Source: Oscillospiraceae bacterium (lineage in GTDB: Bacteria; Bacillota; Clostridia; Oscillospirales; Oscillospiraceae). From it: 64,000 nt of DNA. The stretch spans positions 1 to 64,000 of the forward strand of contig JAFSEW010000004.1 in assembly GCA_017435525.1 (NCBI GenBank). Direction: 5' to 3'. Below, in pieces: positions 1-8,935 of this stretch (within the stretch, counting starts at the first letter, position 1; each line of letters starts with the position of its first letter). The notes under the pieces were generated by a model. That model did not search any database. It saw only the letters and a program-made list of their open reading frames with translations, and was not told the DNA's origin. The translations under genes and the position numbers were made by a program.

Positions 1-180
1 GTGGATATGCTTTGGGATCGCACGATCATCATGCAGGATGGTCAGATCCGTGCCAATTTGACCCGTGAAGAATTGGAGCGGGACGGCAGAACCCTGGAGC
101 AGCTGTTCTTTGATGTAACAGAGGGCATTGGTCGGGACGCTATGTCTCATACTGAGGATTCTGAATCCCAGGGAGGCTGA
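1..180 (+). CDS. ABC transporter ATP-binding protein, C-terminal end (partial)
   Basis: Frame 1 is open from the window edge to TGA at 178-180 and encodes about 59 residues, including MLWDRTIIMQDGQIRANL and LEQLFFDVTEG. This resembles the extreme C-terminus of ABC-2-type ATPase subunits, after the nucleotide-binding core. All catalytic motifs lie upstream of the window, so the assignment leans on context: the stop is only 4 bases before the ATG of an ABC permease at 185, and the permease ribosome site lies inside this gene's last codons. That fits a translationally coupled exporter operon. Confidence 0.6.
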   Translation: MDMLWDRTIIMQDGQIRANLTREELERDGRTLEQLFFDVTEGIGRDAMSHTEDSESQGG

Positions 181-184
181 TTCT

Positions 185-2818
185 ATGCGGTTATTTGGAT
201 ATTACGCGTGGCATTCCTTTGTGAATCAACTGCGCAAACTGTTTAAAACCTGGGTTTTGATCTTCCTTGTTATTTGTATGGCAATCGGCGGTTTGATCGG
301 TGTCGGTGCTGCCATGCTGGAGGATGCTGCCGGTGAGGATGAAGAAATCGTTGACAGCGAAGTGATCGAGGAGGAAGAACCTGACATTCAGCTTCAGCTC
401 GATATAGAACCAATGGAATTGGTTGAGCTGATCGTTGGCGGCGTGATCCTGGCGGTCTTTGCCTTTGGGGCGATCAGTGCCGACAAAAACGGCAGCCGGA
501 TCTTTTTGCCCGCAGATGTGAATCTGCTGTTTGCCTCTCCCATGAAACCCCAATCCGTACTTCTTTTCCGGCTGATGACGCAGTTAGGCACCAGCATTCT
601 GGCAAGTGTGTATCTGTTATTCCAACTGCCGAATTTGGTGCTGAATCTTGGCTTGAGCATCTGGGTGGCACTGGCTATGATTGCGGTGTGGTGCCTGACG
701 ATCGTGATGAGCAAGCTGGTGCAGATTTTGCTTTACACCGTTTGCTCTACCCATGTGAAACTGAAAAAGCACCTTCGCAACGGCATTTACGCATTCCTTC
801 TTGTGCTTGCAGGTGCATATCTTATGTACTGGAAAGCAAGTGGAGACAGTTATTTGGGTGCCGCAGCAGGTTTCTTCAATGGTTCCGTTTCCCGCTTCAT
901 CCCCCTGTGGGGCTGGCTGAAGGGCTTCTGCATGTTTGCCATAGAAGGTAATATTGCAGGCCTGCTGATGAGTTTGGCTGCGATTGTCGTGGGCGGCATC
1001 CTTCTTACCTACATCATCTGGCACGTTAAGGCAGACTTTTATGAGGATGCCATGGCAAAATCTGAGGAAACCGCAGAGCTGCTTGCTGCCGCCCAGTCAG
1101 AAAAGGCAGGCGTTACCGTGATCCGGCGCAAGAAGGATCGCAGCGATAAGCTGCGGCGAGATGGTATGGGGCAAGGCTCCGGTGCGAATGTATTCTTCCA
1201 TAAAGCCATGTATAACCGGTTCCGGTTTGCCCATTTCGGCATTTTCACAAAAACCTCTGAAACTTACCTGTTTGCGGCAGTTGCTGTGTCTGTCCTGTGC
1301 CGTTTTGTCATTCAGGCAGAAGGGCTGATTCCTGTCATGCTGACTTTGGGTGTGCTTACCTTCTTCCGTGCAATGGGTAATCCTCTGGAACAGGACACGC
1401 AGATGGACCACTTCCTGCTGATCCCGGAAAGCACCTGGCACAAACTGTTTTGGTCACTGATGGGTGGTACTGCCAACTGTTTTCTGGACCTGTTGCCCGC
1501 AGTGATTGTTGCAGCGCTTCTGCTGGGCGAGAATATGCTGATCGCGTTGGCATGGATCCCGCTGATCGTTTCGGTTGACTTCTTTGCAACCACGGTTGGC
1601 GCGTTTATCGGACTGTCTGTTCCGGTATCCGCAGGTAAAACGGTCAAACAGTTGGTTCAGATCCTGTTTATCTACTTTGGTCTATTGCCGGATATCGCGA
1701 TCATGGCGATCGGTCTTGTCTTTGAGCAGCCGGTGCTTGCGGCTATTGGCTGTGTAGTAGTTAACATTTTACTTGGTCTGGTGTTCTTTTTCCTGACGCC
1801 GCTGTTCCTGGAACCAAAGGATGGCAAGAAGTATGCGCCGGAAAAAACCTTCGCAGGAAATCTGAACGAAGCCAAGAAGCATTTCTCAAGACTTGGACTC
1901 GGTAGCTTTGTCATTCTGGGATTGGGTTCCGTAGTGCAGATCCTTGCAATGGGTGTGATAGACGGAGTCTTCCCTCGGTGGATGGAGAATTCCTGGGGAA
2001 TGTGGCTTATCACCTTTGTGCCGCTTTACCTGATAGCAGTTCCGGTCGGGTTACTGCTTCTGCGCAAGGTTCCTGTGAAGCCTCTGGAAAAGCATGATCT
2101 GAAACCGGGAAGATACATTGTTTCCGCCATTATCTGCATTTTTATGATGTATGCCGGTAATATTCTGGGCACGGTCATCACAGCGCTGCTGCAGTTGCTG
2201 CCCGGAATCTCCGCAGGAAATCCGATTCTGGGCTATGCCACGGACGATGCACTGCTTCCCAAAGTGCTGTTTATGGTCATCCTGGCTCCTGTGATTGAAG
2301 AGTATATCTTCCGCAAGCAGCTGATCGACCGTATGCATATTTACGGAGAGAAACTGGCAGTCATTACTTCTGCGTTGATGTTTGGCTTGTTCCACGGAAA
2401 TCTGTCCCAGCTGTTCTATGCCTTTGCACTGGGACTGGTCTTTGGCTATGTGTATCTAAAGACCGGAAAGCTTCGGTACAGCATCGGCCTTCATATGCTG
2501 ATCAACTTCATTGGTAGTGTGGTTGGTCCATTCTTCCTGGAGAAACTTGCTGTTCTGGATACAATGGAAACCATGGATTTGGCAGCTCTGGAGCCGATCC
2601 TGCCTTGGCTTCTGGGCTTCGGTGCCTATGTGCTGGTATTGGTCGGACTTGCGATTACAGGTCTTGTCCTGCTGTGCATCAATAAGCGCAGAGTATCCTT
2701 TGATCCTGCGGATCTGGAACTGCCCAAGGAAAGCCGCTTTAAGACAGTTTACATGAATGCTGGTATGATCCTTTTGGTCATCGGCTGCATGGCACTGATC
2801 ATTGCTAATGTGATATAG
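185..2818 (+). CDS. ABC exporter permease fused to a CPBP-family intramembrane metalloprotease
   Basis: An 877-residue polytopic membrane protein. The N-terminal 600 or so residues contain repeated hydrophobic segments and an acidic stretch near residues 45-65, as in putative ABC exporter permeases. The C-terminal third carries the CPBP (CAAX protease/bacteriocin-processing, Abi) signature: EExxxR at E705-R710, FxxxH at F733-H737, and HxxxN at H770-N774. The start at 185 is preferred over an upstream in-frame codon at 128 because GGGAGG lies at about 172-177 and the gene then follows the ATPase by 4 bases. The protein probably pairs with the upstream ATPase. The protease part could process an exported peptide or act in signalling, but the substrate is unknown. 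A strong terminator follows. Confidence 0.8.
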   Translation: MRLFGYYAWHSFVNQLRKLFKTWVLIFLVICMAIGGLIGVGAAMLEDAAGEDEEIVDSEVIEEEEPDIQLQLDIEPMELVELIVGGVILAVFAFGAISADKNGSRIFLPADVNLLFASPMKPQSVLLFRLMTQLGTSILASVYLLFQLPNLVLNLGLSIWVALAMIAVWCLTIVMSKLVQILLYTVCSTHVKLKKHLRNGIYAFLLVLAGAYLMYWKASGDSYLGAAAGFFNGSVSRFIPLWGWLKGFCMFAIEGNIAGLLMSLAAIVVGGILLTYIIWHVKADFYEDAMAKSEETAELLAAAQSEKAGVTVIRRKKDRSDKLRRDGMGQGSGANVFFHKAMYNRFRFAHFGIFTKTSETYLFAAVAVSVLCRFVIQAEGLIPVMLTLGVLTFFRAMGNPLEQDTQMDHFLLIPESTWHKLFWSLMGGTANCFLDLLPAVIVAALLLGENMLIALAWIPLIVSVDFFATTVGAFIGLSVPVSAGKTVKQLVQILFIYFGLLPDIAIMAIGLVFEQPVLAAIGCVVVNILLGLVFFFLTPLFLEPKDGKKYAPEKTFAGNLNEAKKHFSRLGLGSFVILGLGSVVQILAMGVIDGVFPRWMENSWGMWLITFVPLYLIAVPVGLLLLRKVPVKPLEKHDLKPGRYIVSAIICIFMMYAGNILGTVITALLQLLPGISAGNPILGYATDDALLPKVLFMVILAPVIEEYIFRKQLIDRMHIYGEKLAVITSALMFGLFHGNLSQLFYAFALGLVFGYVYLKTGKLRYSIGLHMLINFIGSVVGPFFLEKLAVLDTMETMDLAALEPILPWLLGFGAYVLVLVGLAITGLVLLCINKRRVSFDPADLELPKESRFKTVYMNAGMILLVIGCMALIIANVI

Positions 2819-2837
2819 CGGTTAGTCGCAAATGATT

Positions 2838-2870
2838 CCGCCCTGTCCCTCATTTTGAGGGACAGGGCGG
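2838..2870 (+). terminator. Rho-independent terminator after the ABC permease-CPBP gene
   Basis: Perfect 14-bp stem CCGCCCTGTCCCTC / GAGGGACAGGGCGG with an ATTTT loop, followed by TTATT. It lies 20 bases after the stop codon. Confidence 0.85.
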
Positions 2871-2912
2871 TTATTATGTAGAAAAAAACGAGATTTCGTG
2901 TCTATATCTAAA

Positions 2913-2952
2913 AAATTGTGCCCACAACGAACTTCGTTGTGGGCACAATTTT
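2913..2952 (-). terminator. Hairpin terminator downstream of the tRNA-Leu fragment
   Basis: Long perfect dyad AAATTGTGCCCACAACGA / TCGTTGTGGGCACAATTT. On the minus strand it directly follows the CCA end at 2953 and is followed by a run of T. This is the arrangement of a tRNA gene with its own terminator, although the 5' half of that tRNA is missing. Confidence 0.7.
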
Positions 2953-3004
2953 TGGTGCGGGCAACAGGACTCGAACCTGCACGCTTACGCAGTGGAACCT
3001 AAGG
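2953..3004 (-). pseudogene. tRNA-Leu (UAG) 3'-half fragment
   Basis: Read on the minus strand, this stretch has a tRNA-Leu anticodon loop CTTAGGT (UAG at 3001-2999), a long variable arm, a T arm with GGTTCGAGTCC, acceptor 3' strand TGCCCGC, discriminator A and encoded CCA. No matching 5' anticodon stem, D arm or 5' acceptor strand exists beyond 3004, where the sequence turns into an inverted repeat (2999-3019). It is therefore a truncated gene. It could be the displaced 3' end left by an element that integrated in a tRNA-Leu gene. It has the same orientation as the intact tRNA-Leu at 11266-11350 but differs from it internally, so it is not a simple recent att copy. Confidence 0.65.
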
Positions 3005-3205
3005 GTGATGTCACCTTAGTGAGGATTTTCTGAAACTGAGGCAACCACCAAGAATGGCAGGCGGTAAAGAACGATTGGAAGACTGAAATGCTCGCAGTTG
3101 CGGTTGAAGATAAGAAAAACTGCATTCCTTTGCGCCCGCCACAGAGCATACCAGTTCCAGAACATCAAAGAAAACATGTCTATTTAAAGAAAATATATGT
3201 GTTTT
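3005..3205. other. Intergenic stretch with no recognised gene
   Basis: About 200 bases between the tRNA-Leu fragment and the end of the ABC permease gene. It begins with the right half of an imperfect dyad at 2999-3019. A short plus-strand open frame crosses it but has no ribosome site or recognisable motif. Nothing else is seen. Confidence 0.4.
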
Positions 3206-5317
3206 TTAAGTTTTGCTCCACCGATGTTTTGCCGCAAATATGGCCAGTACAGATATTAACATCCAAGATGCAAAGGGGACAAAGTTATTCGTTGCGGATA
3301 GTAAGTTACCATCCGCCGCAAAAAACATAGGCGTTAGGAATTGCAACATATGGAAACCAAATCTAAATGCAGCCGCAGGAATTAGAAGCAATACTCCACT
3401 AAATAAAAATGCCTTTTCAAATCGTTCACTTCGCGCTGCTATAAAAACACACAGGTTCATGGGAATCACCAGTACGACCCCTTTGCTAATACAGAGGGCA
3501 GTCATAAATCCTCCTGCTGTTCCGGAACACCCTTTCAGCATTTCGATACTTGAACAAGGGGCGTTCAGAATTGTTTCTCCCAGCATTTTGGATGCGGTGC
3601 GCCATTCCTGCACAAATACCATCAGCCAAACCAGCACCGTTATGCCAACAGCAACGCCATATTTTGCCCAGAACAGCCTTTCCCGACCTCTCGGCGTGGA
3701 ATGAAGCATTCTCTTCAGATCAGCATTCTGTTCGGGTGCAAAGAGGGGAGACAGAACGACGCATAAGATAAGCAATGCTATCAATGCGGTGTTTCGCTGC
3801 GTGTACCAGCTTTCGCTTCCGTAGATATTCAAAAACATCGTGTCATCGACCAACCATGCACCTTCCGGAATGTCAGCAACGGTCTGCTCCAAACGGTTTA
3901 GTGCTGCTTCAAATTCTGCTCGGTTGATCTCCACACCTTCCAGCGATGCCTTTGCCTGGGCGATATAATCGTGGGTGCTCTGCGTAACCGGTCCTTGAAC
4001 CTGAGCCACATATTGGCGGTAAAGCGAGTCTTCAATCCGGTTATATGCGCCGCTGTTCAGCGGAAGATTGCTGCTGATCAGCAAGCCCAAAATCAAAATA
4101 AGCCCACCGGCTGTCATAAACAGCTGCTTATACCATTCAAAGCCAACCATGCCCAGTTTGCGGAGAACAGGATCCTTTACTCGATTCCAAAGATTTACCC
4201 ACTTGCCCAATAGATCCCTGTTTCCAAAAGGATACCGTTTTGGCATTAGGACTACAATAACGGTTGTCAGAACAATCGTCCCAATAAGCAGAAGGCCCAA
4301 GAGCATCGTGATTTTTCCAATGGGATAGGTAAAGAAATTGATATTCACATACTCTGTGTAAATCTTTGAGGTAAATACATAAGAAAATACATTCACATAG
4401 CGCAATGGGCTCAAAATGGACTGAGCCGGAATTGTGGTATGGAGGAAATACTCTACCGCCAGAGCTGCAGCTGTTACCATCCAGCAGAGCTGCACCTGCT
4501 CCAAAAAGCTCAGCGCATACCAGATCAACACGCCAAGGAAAAATCCGCAGACTGTTTTAAGGAAGAAAAATTGCACCAGGAATTCTCGGATGGTTAGCTG
4601 AGCGGTACACTTTTGAAATGCCGCAAGGGATTGTACAGGGTGGGAAAGATCGCTCCATCCACCCTCCGCAACCAGCGATACCACCAGTGGGAGGTAGTAT
4701 AGCAGAAATGTCATTCCGGCACTGTAAAGCAGCAGGATCAGCAACCGGGAGCCTTGCAACTTTCCCTGACCGGCAGGACAGGAACGAACGATAGCGGCAA
4801 GCCCCTTTTTCCGTTCCTCCAAGAAAGACATTACCAGCAGCAATATCACTGCCAGGAAGCCCCAATCCGCCCAGGAAAACGCCAGCCAGTTCTGCATGGC
4901 AAGATCGTCGCCTAAACGGACACCGTCGCTCGAAAGATCCGCAAAATCCTTGGCCGTTTTGATAATGTTTCGGTAAGTAAAGGAATTGGGATCTGCTCCG
5001 AAAATACTGGAATGCTGCATTTTATATGCCTGCTCCTGTACCCGCTCCAGATAATCCGGGTAATCCAGCAGATACTCCATCTGTGCCTGTAAACGCATTT
5101 CATTTTCAGACATTTCGTATTGCCCAGACATCGCAGCCAAAACATCTTCCGGATCGTGGTTACGCCACTTCTCCACCAATGCCCGGTACTCTTGCGGATC
5201 TGCCCACATTGCATCCATGGCCTTTTGATAGAAGAAGAGAGCGAAACAAACCAATGGGATGCAGAGCATCAGCACAAGCCGTTTCCGGTCTGATACGATT
5301 CGCTTCCACTCATTCAT
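3206..5317 (-). CDS. ABC-2-type transporter permease subunit
   Basis: A 703-residue membrane protein with an N-terminal membrane anchor (RKRLVLMLCIPLVCFALFF), a large extracytoplasmic loop at about residues 35-150, several membrane segments, a second loop around residues 430-500, and further C-terminal membrane spans. This two-half layout is typical of large ABC-2 permeases that couple to a separate ATPase. The ATG at 5317 is chosen because GGGGGAAG precedes it at suitable spacing and it overlaps the ATPase stop by 8 bases, implying translational coupling. It is the last gene of the operon 7331-3206, which reads lipoprotein, ATPase, permease. The substrate cannot be deduced. Confidence 0.75.
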   Translation of the reverse strand: MNEWKRIVSDRKRLVLMLCIPLVCFALFFYQKAMDAMWADPQEYRALVEKWRNHDPEDVLAAMSGQYEMSENEMRLQAQMEYLLDYPDYLERVQEQAYKMQHSSIFGADPNSFTYRNIIKTAKDFADLSSDGVRLGDDLAMQNWLAFSWADWGFLAVILLLVMSFLEERKKGLAAIVRSCPAGQGKLQGSRLLILLLYSAGMTFLLYYLPLVVSLVAEGGWSDLSHPVQSLAAFQKCTAQLTIREFLVQFFFLKTVCGFFLGVLIWYALSFLEQVQLCWMVTAAALAVEYFLHTTIPAQSILSPLRYVNVFSYVFTSKIYTEYVNINFFTYPIGKITMLLGLLLIGTIVLTTVIVVLMPKRYPFGNRDLLGKWVNLWNRVKDPVLRKLGMVGFEWYKQLFMTAGGLILILGLLISSNLPLNSGAYNRIEDSLYRQYVAQVQGPVTQSTHDYIAQAKASLEGVEINRAEFEAALNRLEQTVADIPEGAWLVDDTMFLNIYGSESWYTQRNTALIALLILCVVLSPLFAPEQNADLKRMLHSTPRGRERLFWAKYGVAVGITVLVWLMVFVQEWRTASKMLGETILNAPCSSIEMLKGCSGTAGGFMTALCISKGVVLVIPMNLCVFIAARSERFEKAFLFSGVLLLIPAAAFRFGFHMLQFLTPMFFAADGNLLSATNNFVPFASWMLISVLAIFAAKHRWSKT

Positions 5318-6059
5318 GGTCGTCTTCCCCCAGATAGTAGAGGTACACATCCTCCAGACTGGGTGCGTGAAGCACAGGAATCCAGTCTGATGGGAGGGAA
5401 TCGATCAACTCCCCGGCTGTTCCTGAACGCAGCAGTTGGCCCTGCTTCAGCAGCAGAATATCCTTGGCTATGGCTTCGATATCGCTAACGATATGGGTTG
5501 CCAGCAGCACGATCCGATCCTGTGCAAGACGGTAAATGTGATCTCTCAGCCGGGCTCGCTCTCTGGGATCCAGACCGGCGGTAGGCTCATCCAGGATCAG
5601 AACCTTGGGATCGCCCAACAGGGCTTGCGCCAGCATCACTCGCTGCTTCATGCCACCTGAGAAACTGCCAACCTTTTTGTGCCGTATATCCGTCAGATTG
5701 GTCATTTCCAAAACACGGTCAACTTCCCTGGAAACCGCTTTTCTGGGGATTTCCTTCAATCTGGCCATATACACAAGGAAGCTCTCTGCGGTCATACCTT
5801 CATAAAGCCCCTGCTGCTGGGTCATATAACCCAAGATCCGGCGATAGTTTACGCCTAGCTTTACGATATCCTCACCGTCGAAGGTAATGGAGCCACCGTC
5901 CCTGCGAAGGTTGTCGGTGATCAGATTCATCATGGTGCTTTTTCCAGCACCGTTAGCACCAAGAATACCGTAGATTCCCGGCTGAAAAGCGTAGGAGAAC
6001 TGATTCAACGCTACCTTCTCGCCATATTTTTTTGTAACTTCTGTTAACCGCAGTTCCAT
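5310..6059 (-). CDS. ABC transporter ATP-binding protein
   Basis: A 249-residue single nucleotide-binding domain with Walker A (GANGAGKST), signature FSGGMKQR, Walker B plus D-loop (VLILDEPTAGLD) and the switch histidine in LATHIVSD. It energises the permease encoded immediately downstream, with which it overlaps by 8 bases. The ATG at 6059 is used because AAAGGA lies 7 bases upstream; a TTG two codons earlier would sit on that site. The short distance from the lipoprotein gene (15 bases) supports one transcript. Confidence 0.9.
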   Translation of the reverse strand: MELRLTEVTKKYGEKVALNQFSYAFQPGIYGILGANGAGKSTMMNLITDNLRRDGGSITFDGEDIVKLGVNYRRILGYMTQQQGLYEGMTAESFLVYMARLKEIPRKAVSREVDRVLEMTNLTDIRHKKVGSFSGGMKQRVMLAQALLGDPKVLILDEPTAGLDPRERARLRDHIYRLAQDRIVLLATHIVSDIEAIAKDILLLKQGQLLRSGTAGELIDSLPSDWIPVLHAPSLEDVYLYYLGEDDHE

Positions 6060-6074
6060 AGGCAAATCCTTTCG

Positions 6075-7331
6075 TTATTCCCTGCTGCTCCAGAGAATCG
6101 TTGCCTTCATATTATCCGTCAGATCCAGAAGAATGGTATAGTCCACAAATTTACGGTTCTGCTTTGAACCTTCCTCGCCGCTAAGATGATAGATCAGTTT
6201 TCCTGCATCGCCGCCTATCAATCCTGTAGAGTAGGTGTTACCCCAACCAACTACGCTGGGAATATCATTGGGATCATGCTCCAATTCCGGTATCACATCT
6301 GGGAACAGCTTTCCGCTGTAAATTGTTTTGCCGGTAAGATCTCGTATATCAGCCCATCGGATATCATTGTCATAGGATAAGCATAATACAATTTCGTCCA
6401 TCACATCCGGTGTTGAAACTCTTTCTCCTGACCAAGAGGTGATTTCTGTTTTCACGCCATTTTCCAGCTTCCACAGATATGCTTCTTTATCCGTTGACCC
6501 GGTTAGATATATTTCATGATTATCCGTCACCCAAATATTACCCAGAATATCAGTTACATCGTTCTCTTGATATACGACTTCCGATGTGTTCTTTGCTATA
6601 TCAACTTTTGTCACGGTTAAATTCTGGGTGGAGCTTTCTTCATTAAAAGAGGACATGTATATATAAATGAATCCATCTATAAAAATGTATCTCTCATTAT
6701 CATTAGCGTTGGGCCAAACTTCATCGTACACAGTGGTGAAGCCCTCATCGCCGGTCAAGGGTATGGACAGCAGCGACTTTCGTTTACCTGTCTGTGTGCC
6801 ATCCACCACACTGGCACTACCCATTATGTATAACTTTCCTTGGTGGATCACATACCGTTGCGGCTGATACGGCATAATAATCTCATCCCAGGGAATCTCC
6901 ATAATCTTTTTCCGATTCATACCGGACAAGTCACTCTGCCAAAGGTAATATTTCTGAAGCTGGGTGCCTTCCGGGCCGACCCAGTAAACCTTTCCGTCAT
7001 AATAAGAAAGCGACAATTTGCCGCCCAGATTTCCTCCACACTCTCTACTGTCATGAGCACAGGACGGATCTGCGCAAAGCACACCGCTGATTCCACTTGC
7101 TTTGTCATAATAAAGAAGGTAACCGTTCACCTCCGCTGTACCCAGGAAGAACCCATCCGCTTCCTGGAAGTTGGTATAGCCCATAAGATATTTGTTCTGT
7201 GCATTCTTCTCCGGCGCAAACTGGATCGGATCATCAGCATCTGTAGGGCTTGTTACACTCGGTGTGTTATTTTGGCACCCTGACAGCAACAGAACAATTG
7301 CTACGATTACTGCAATGATTCCCTTTTTCAT
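6075..7331 (-). CDS. Lipoprotein of unknown function in the ABC operon, possibly a beta-propeller
   Basis: A 418-residue protein starting MKKGIIAVIVAIVLLLSGC, a clear signal peptide and lipobox (LSGC), so it should be lipid-anchored outside the membrane. The mature part contains repeated strand-rich units with aromatic/glycine patterns (YYDGKVYWVG, QGKLYIMGS, IDGFIYIYMS, NHEIYLTGS), suggesting a beta-propeller like DUF5050-type proteins. This is inference from pattern only. The ATG at 7331 has GGGAGG upstream. It is the first gene of the operon with the ABC ATPase and permease, so it may be an accessory or sensor component. No enzyme motif is recognised. Confidence 0.65.
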   Translation of the reverse strand: MKKGIIAVIVAIVLLLSGCQNNTPSVTSPTDADDPIQFAPEKNAQNKYLMGYTNFQEADGFFLGTAEVNGYLLYYDKASGISGVLCADPSCAHDSRECGGNLGGKLSLSYYDGKVYWVGPEGTQLQKYYLWQSDLSGMNRKKIMEIPWDEIIMPYQPQRYVIHQGKLYIMGSASVVDGTQTGKRKSLLSIPLTGDEGFTTVYDEVWPNANDNERYIFIDGFIYIYMSSFNEESSTQNLTVTKVDIAKNTSEVVYQENDVTDILGNIWVTDNHEIYLTGSTDKEAYLWKLENGVKTEITSWSGERVSTPDVMDEIVLCLSYDNDIRWADIRDLTGKTIYSGKLFPDVIPELEHDPNDIPSVVGWGNTYSTGLIGGDAGKLIYHLSGEEGSKQNRKFVDYTILLDLTDNMKATILWSSRE

Positions 7332-7470
7332 ATAATACCTCCCAATCATAGCTATGCAGTACATTTTTTCTTTCAAAATTAAGATGCAGGGAGATACAAA
7401 GTACCTCCCTGCCGATATCACAAAAGTTCCTCACTCTGTCAACTTGATAAACTCAGCCATTCGTGCATTA

Positions 7471-7908
7471 TCACTCGAAGGAGAATGTCTCCGATATACC
7501 ATCATCTTCTTCAGCAGGCATATTCTCCATCGGCAAATTATTGCTTCCTGCACTCTCATGAGATTTCACCATCCCAGCCACCACCGCCACGAGCAGTGCC
7601 AGGAGAATCAACACACAAGCTATAATGACCTTACTCTTTTTGTTTATTCTGTTGCAATTGAGTGCTTCCTGAGGCGAATCTGATAAATCTGAACTTTGAG
7701 GGACACTTGCCACTCCACCATTCAATATATCGTCTACGGAAACTCCGTATAAATGGCTTAAGATTTTCAAATTATCAGTGCTTGGAACTGCTGCGCCGAC
7801 TTCCCATCTTGAGATGGCCTGACGAGATACATTTAACTTCTCGGCCAACTCCATTTGAGTCAGACCATGTTTCTTTCTAAGGGTGGAAAGGTTTGTTGCT
7901 AAACTCAT
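7471..7908 (-). CDS. XRE-family HTH regulator with a C-terminal membrane anchor
   Basis: A 145-residue protein. Residues 1-60 form a Cro/C1-type helix-turn-helix (LRKKHGLTQMELAEKLNVS followed by RQAISRWEVG). A linker follows, then one hydrophobic segment (VIIACVLILLALLVAVVAGM) and a short acidic tail predicted outside the membrane. The ATG at 7908 has GGAGG at 7919-7923. Membrane-tethered XRE regulators beside ABC exporters often sense an external or membrane signal. Here the gene reads toward the lipoprotein-ABC operon 139 bases away and has its own inverted repeat upstream (7945-7970). The target genes are inferred from position only. Confidence 0.85.
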   Translation of the reverse strand: MSLATNLSTLRKKHGLTQMELAEKLNVSRQAISRWEVGAAVPSTDNLKILSHLYGVSVDDILNGGVASVPQSSDLSDSPQEALNCNRINKKSKVIIACVLILLALLVAVVAGMVKSHESAGSNNLPMENMPAEEDDGISETFSFE

Positions 7909-7944
7909 TTTATGTACGCCTCCATTTTTTCTCAAAACCTCGTA

Positions 7945-7970
7945 AATGTAAACCACGCACGGTTTACATT
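7945..7970. promoter_or_regulatory. Palindromic operator upstream of the XRE regulator
   Basis: Perfect 10-bp inverted repeat AATGTAAACC-N6-GGTTTACATT, centred about 50 bases upstream of the regulator start. Position and symmetry fit an autoregulatory HTH dimer site. Confidence 0.6.
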
Positions 7971-7999
7971 CAGGCAACCTGTGATTGCTTTTCTGTTTT

Positions 8000-8875
8000 T
8001 CATGATTACTATGCCAAGGAACATCGGAAACAAGATCCGCCACGGTTATCGGGCGAAGTAAAAAAAGGCTGGTGGTCAAACCGCCCTTCGGCTACTGGAA
8101 AGACCGTAACACCGGCCGCATCCGGCTCCACCCGGAAGCATCGGTGACGGTGCGGATCATTTATGGACTGCACTGCGAAGGTCTGGGGCAGAAGGAGATC
8201 ACCCGCAGACTCAATGCCATGGAGCAGAGGACACCCCAGCAGCTCCACGATGAACGGTGCGGCAAGGCAAACGGCAAAGTGTACCGCTGGACATACCAAA
8301 GTGTGAAGAACATACTGGTGGAGGAAAGCTATACCGGCCTGCTGGTGAACCACAGAACCGAAACCCATGGGAGAAGTGTCACCCCGGTGCCGGAGGACGA
8401 GCAGTATCGCCACGAGAATTTCTTCCCAGTGATCATCGACCGGGAAGAATGGGAGCAGGTGCAAACATTACTGAAAGCCAATGCCAAGCCTTATCGTGGC
8501 AACACAGCATCCCATCGCTATGCGGGACTTCTCACCTGCGGTGACTGCGGCAGCACCTTCGCGCCGAGGATTCGGTGCTGGAATGGCAGCCGCCGGGTGG
8601 AATATCTCTATAAGAGCTATATGCACCATGGCAAGGAGTTCTGCCCATCCCACCGCATCCGGGAATCGGAACTGGACACCAGGGTACAGCAGCACGCAGA
8701 AGAATTGCGGAGCCAGTGGACAGCAGAGCAGGCAGACCTGCGACGGCTCCACCGGCTATGGGAAATGAAACGCCCGGCGATCAATGCCCATATTGCTGAT
8801 CTGTACAGCGAAATGCAGCGGCTGGAGCAGGAGATCGATGACCTCCTGCTGAAGAAAATCCAAAGCGGCGGATAA
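8000..8875 (+). pseudogene. Large serine recombinase remnant (truncated, frameshifted)
   Basis: The longest open part (8072-8875, GTG start only nominal) encodes a recombinase domain beginning VKPPFGYWKD, then RIIYGLHCEGLGQKEITRRL, a zinc-ribbon module (CGDCGS ... CPSHRIRESEL) and a C-terminal coiled coil. These are the middle and end of large serine recombinases (integrases/TnpX-like). The fragments just upstream, HDYYAKEH (from 8000) and KIRHGYRAK (about 8030-8058), are the expected preceding segments but lie in different frames, the second ending at TAA beside an A-run at 8060-8066. The N-terminal resolvase domain with its catalytic serine is absent. The gene is dead, and it marks a past mobile-element insertion next to the AT-rich cassette at 9205-11102. 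Confidence 0.8.
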
Positions 8876-8900
8876 ATCCCCGTTTGTAGCCAACAACGAA

Positions 8901-8935
8901 AGTGCGGACGATGCGCAGGTCGTCCGCACTTTTTC
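8901..8935 (+). terminator. Terminator after the recombinase remnant
   Basis: Stem AGTGCGGACGA / TCGTCCGCACT with an 8-base loop followed by TTTTTC. Confidence 0.8.

Noticed and set aside
3121..3165. tRNA-like words (GCCCGCC, CCAGTTCCAG) that might be the missing 5' half of the truncated tRNA-Leu
   Set aside because: The order and spacing are wrong for a minus-strand tRNA: the acceptor-like word lies on the wrong side of the D-arm-like word.
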